Shown here: in pieces, positions 4,668-6,253 of the stretch
Layout of the letters: each line of letters begins with the position of its first letter
Numbering within the stretch: the first letter of the stretch is position 1
NCBI GenBank assembly: GCA_029262715.1
Contig: JAJCYX010000154.1
Coordinates: 1-6,253 of the forward strand
Direction of reading: 5' to 3'
DNA: 6,253 nucleotides
Source of the DNA: Chloroflexota bacterium
Lineage (GTDB): Bacteria > Chloroflexota > Dehalococcoidia > Lucifugimonadales > Lucifugimonadaceae
The notes under the pieces: model-generated
What the model saw: only the letters and a program-made list of their open reading frames with translations
What the model was told of the DNA's origin: nothing
Databases searched by the model: none
Made by a program: the position numbers and the translations under genes

Positions 4668-5990
4668 TCAACCAGACCGGTGTTTGTCGTTTCCTGTTAG
4701 TGCTTCACCACGCGAATGAGAGTGAAGCCATCGGTCCACTCGGACCTCTTGCCAGAGTCGAAGCGGGTTCCGGGCATACCCAAACCCTCTTTTAAATAAC
4801 TCGCCGCTACGCTTCATCCGGGTACTCGCAGGCGCATCGATAGCGTCTGTGCCGTAGTGCGTCTCCATGTACTGGTTACTTGGCGCAACTCTACGGAACA
4901 CGCCTTTCAGCATCGCTCGGAGCGTGTAGACAGACGCGTGCGGCACAAGCTCTGTGGCCGTCAGCGCCTTCGGTTGTAGCACTCGCTGGCGTATGAACAG
5001 CTCTTCCATCTTCTCCGAATAGCCGTTCGGCCTCAGTTCTTCCAACACATGAGCTGGAATGTCCACTTCCAGCAGACTTGAAGCCGTAGACAAGACTATG
5101 AAGACCGGTCCGCCGAGGTTGTAAGTCTTCACTTCCTGTAAGAAGAAATCCCAGTCGATGCGGTGCTGTTCAGATCCCACGTATCCGGCGACATCGTTCA
5201 GCTGCTTCAGGCTTGAGCCGCTTGTGAACCGGCGGTCAAGGAAGAAGTGCAAGGACAGGTGCAGCAACATGTGTTCCGGTGAAGGAACCAGGACATCCAC
5301 CCCGTGCAACGTGGCTGGTTTCGCGTGCTGCCAGACGGTATCGATATCGAAATGAAGTGGGCTATCGCTCGAAACGATGTGCGTGTGTACCTCAAACGAC
5401 AGCTCTCGGTTGTGGTCGTGAAGCTTTGGCAGATGCCTGTGGTTGTCACGAGTACGCTCTTGCACCGCCTCGGTTCCAACAGGGTCGTAACCGAGACCCT
5501 GCACAATCTCCTGCGCCCGGTCTGCAGACTCCGGTTTCACTAGAAGGTCGATATCCGCCATCTCGCGGGTTCCAGAGTCCTTGTAGGCGCAGTCGAGAAG
5601 GGCAACACCCTTCAGAGCCATCACATCAATATTCTCAGCCTGCAATGCCTGCACCGCTCGCTTGAACTCGGCACGGATATATAGAGTGCGAATTGACGTG
5701 TGGGTGTAGTGCTCACGAAGGTGGGCAGCATGGTCTTCACGCAACTCGATAGACGCATTGTCCCGATGGAATGCGTAAAGCATTCCGGTCATTCGGTGCC
5801 AGTGTGCCAACTCCATGAGCCGGTCCCATGAGATGGAACCATTGCCAATCATGCCTGCGGCACGAGTGACATCTTGCGAGTCACTTGAAGGTGCGCACGC
5901 AATCAGCAACTGTTCCTCGGAACTTAGCTTCAAGGTGTGAAATCTTTCGTATTTATTGCGTCTATTTGAGGTAACTACACTTACTGACAC
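4668..5990 (-). CDS. NTP_transf_5-family nucleotidyltransferase, lasso tailoring enzyme
   Basis: A 440-aa member of the nucleotidyltransferase family that accompanies kinases in some lasso clusters (PsmN of pseudomycoidin is the named example). The signature is ALKGVALLDCAY (125-136) followed by TREMADIDLLV (141-151). This gives Arg142 and the metal-binding pair Asp146-x-Asp148, with Glu200-Val-His202 (LSFEVH) as the probable third acidic residue of the active site. The N-terminal 110 residues form a helical region, and the C-terminal third is helical and basic with no recognised domain. The start is GTG 5990. No strong Shine-Dalgarno is visible, and no later Met occurs before residue 47. It is the first gene of the operon, so it would be transcribed with the core enzymes. 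The chemistry is inferred: it may add a nucleotidyl or sugar group to the phosphorylated peptide tail. It could instead act on a cofactor or on another protein. Confidence 0.9.
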   Translation of the reverse strand: MSVSVVTSNRRNKYERFHTLKLSSEEQLLIACAPSSDSQDVTRAAGMIGNGSISWDRLMELAHWHRMTGMLYAFHRDNASIELREDHAAHLREHYTHTSIRTLYIRAEFKRAVQALQAENIDVMALKGVALLDCAYKDSGTREMADIDLLVKPESADRAQEIVQGLGYDPVGTEAVQERTRDNHRHLPKLHDHNRELSFEVHTHIVSSDSPLHFDIDTVWQHAKPATLHGVDVLVPSPEHMLLHLSLHFFLDRRFTSGSSLKQLNDVAGYVGSEQHRIDWDFFLQEVKTYNLGGPVFIVLSTASSLLEVDIPAHVLEELRPNGYSEKMEELFIRQRVLQPKALTATELVPHASVYTLRAMLKGVFRRVAPSNQYMETHYGTDAIDAPASTRMKRSGELFKRGFGYARNPLRLWQEVRVDRWLHSHSRGEALTGNDKHRSG

Positions 5991-6064
5991 TAGTAGATAT
6001 CATGCGGCCGAACCACCCGCCATTCACTCAGTCAAAATATCCAGACCCACGTGGCTCACTTTTT

Positions 6065-6101
6065 CTGAGAGCCAAGTTGATTTACTCTCTCAGCGGCTCT
6101 C
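6065..6101. repeat. Nested, mutually exclusive inverted repeats upstream of the operon
   Basis: Two 7-bp perfect inverted repeats share one arm. ctgagag (6065-6071) pairs with ctctcag (6087-6093), and gagagcc (6067-6073) pairs with ggctctc (6095-6101). Only one can form at a time. They lie 75-111 bases before the nucleotidyltransferase start. No T run follows on the minus strand. Possible roles are an operator, a transcript-leader switch or the end of the upstream unit, and the sequence does not decide among them. Confidence 0.4.
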
Positions 6102-6127
6102 GTTTCGTACTGGAATCCCTCGAATTA

Positions 6128-6158
6128 ACGGGTTTTCCGATGAGTGCAAGCAACCCGT
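6128..6158 (-). terminator. Weak terminator-like hairpin after the upstream membrane-protein gene
   Basis: On the minus strand ACGGGTT (6158-6152) pairs perfectly with AACCCGT (6134-6128) around a 17-base loop, and TAATT follows. It begins 11 bases after the upstream stop codon. The loop is long and the T run poor, so it is only a candidate for separating the upstream gene from the operon. Confidence 0.35.
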
Positions 6159-6169
6159 CTAAACAGGCC

Positions 6170-6253
6170 TCAGGAGAGCGCTCGTCTCCGATAGATCGTG
6201 TAAGCCCCACCTGCTGCTGGAATCAGCACAGCAAGCGCACCAAAGACGATCAG
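6170..6253 (-). CDS. C-terminal end of a membrane protein (partial)
   Basis: The last 27 codons of a gene that enters from beyond the window and ends at TGA 6172-6170. The readable part is a hydrophobic segment of about 18-20 residues (LIVFGALAVLIPAAGGAYTIY) followed by RRRALS. That is one transmembrane helix with a short basic tail, so the C-terminus is probably on the cytoplasmic side. This arrangement is typical of single-pass surface proteins and of C-terminal sorting signals, but no sorting motif can be seen because the window starts inside the helix. A gap of 179 bases separates it from the operon, so it is probably not part of it. Confidence 0.6.
   Translation of the reverse strand: MIVFGALAVLIPAAGGAYTIYRRRALS

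Noticed and set aside
5279..5665. 128-residue plus-strand frame inside the nucleotidyltransferase
   Set aside because: It is fully antisense to a well-supported gene, with no motif or ribosome site.
4668..5990. Nucleotidyltransferase of a toxin-antitoxin or abortive infection pair
   Set aside because: There is no partner gene, and the LKG...DIDLLV signature and operon position match the lasso-associated NTP_transf_5 group better.
6047..6054. CCACGTGG palindrome as a regulator site
   Set aside because: An isolated 8-base palindrome is expected by chance at this scale. It is only mentioned with the other repeats.

Overview
The window holds one compact biosynthetic operon, entirely on the minus strand, for a lasso-type RiPP (ribosomally made, post-translationally modified peptide). 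Reading along the minus strand from high to low coordinates, the order is: tail of an unrelated membrane protein (6253-6170); a regulatory gap with inverted repeats; an NTP_transf_5-type nucleotidyltransferase (5990-4668); a PqqD-like leader-binding protein, B1 (4637-4302); a transglutaminase-like leader peptidase, B2 (4309-3773); an asparagine-synthetase-like lactam synthetase, C (3758-1857); precursor A1 (1819-1658); a structured gap of about 320 bases; precursor A2 (1334-1140); a terminator-like hairpin; an HPr-kinase-like peptide kinase (1022 or 1088 to 72); and the first 22 codons of a possible further gene (68-1).

The proposed division of labour is as follows. B1 binds the precursor leader and presents it to B2, which removes the leader by a Cys/His/Asp mechanism. 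C activates an acidic side chain with ATP and closes a macrolactam on the new N-terminus. The kinase and the nucleotidyltransferase, both known companions of paeninodin- and pseudomycoidin-type lasso clusters, would then decorate the C-terminal tail. No transporter or lasso isopeptidase is visible, although the partial genes at both edges leave this open.

The unusual part is the precursor pair. Both have a recognisable lasso leader (YTSPxxxxIGxIA), but their cores fit no standard pattern well. They share KT-x5-KE-x-G-x-G-D, then a divergent stretch, then two cysteines and an identical NCED(A/T)SA tail. A1 also seems to lack a normal start codon: a perfect Shine-Dalgarno (AGGAGGT) sits five bases before an in-frame ATA exactly where a typical MKKSYTSP leader would begin. 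The gap between A1 and A2 carries several GC-rich hairpins, two with short T runs, which suggests attenuation or protection of the precursor messages.

The source is a bacterium of moderate G+C (mid-50s by eye). GTG starts are frequent and several genes are overlapping or closely packed. Nothing in the sequence fixes the phylum, and I do not assign one.
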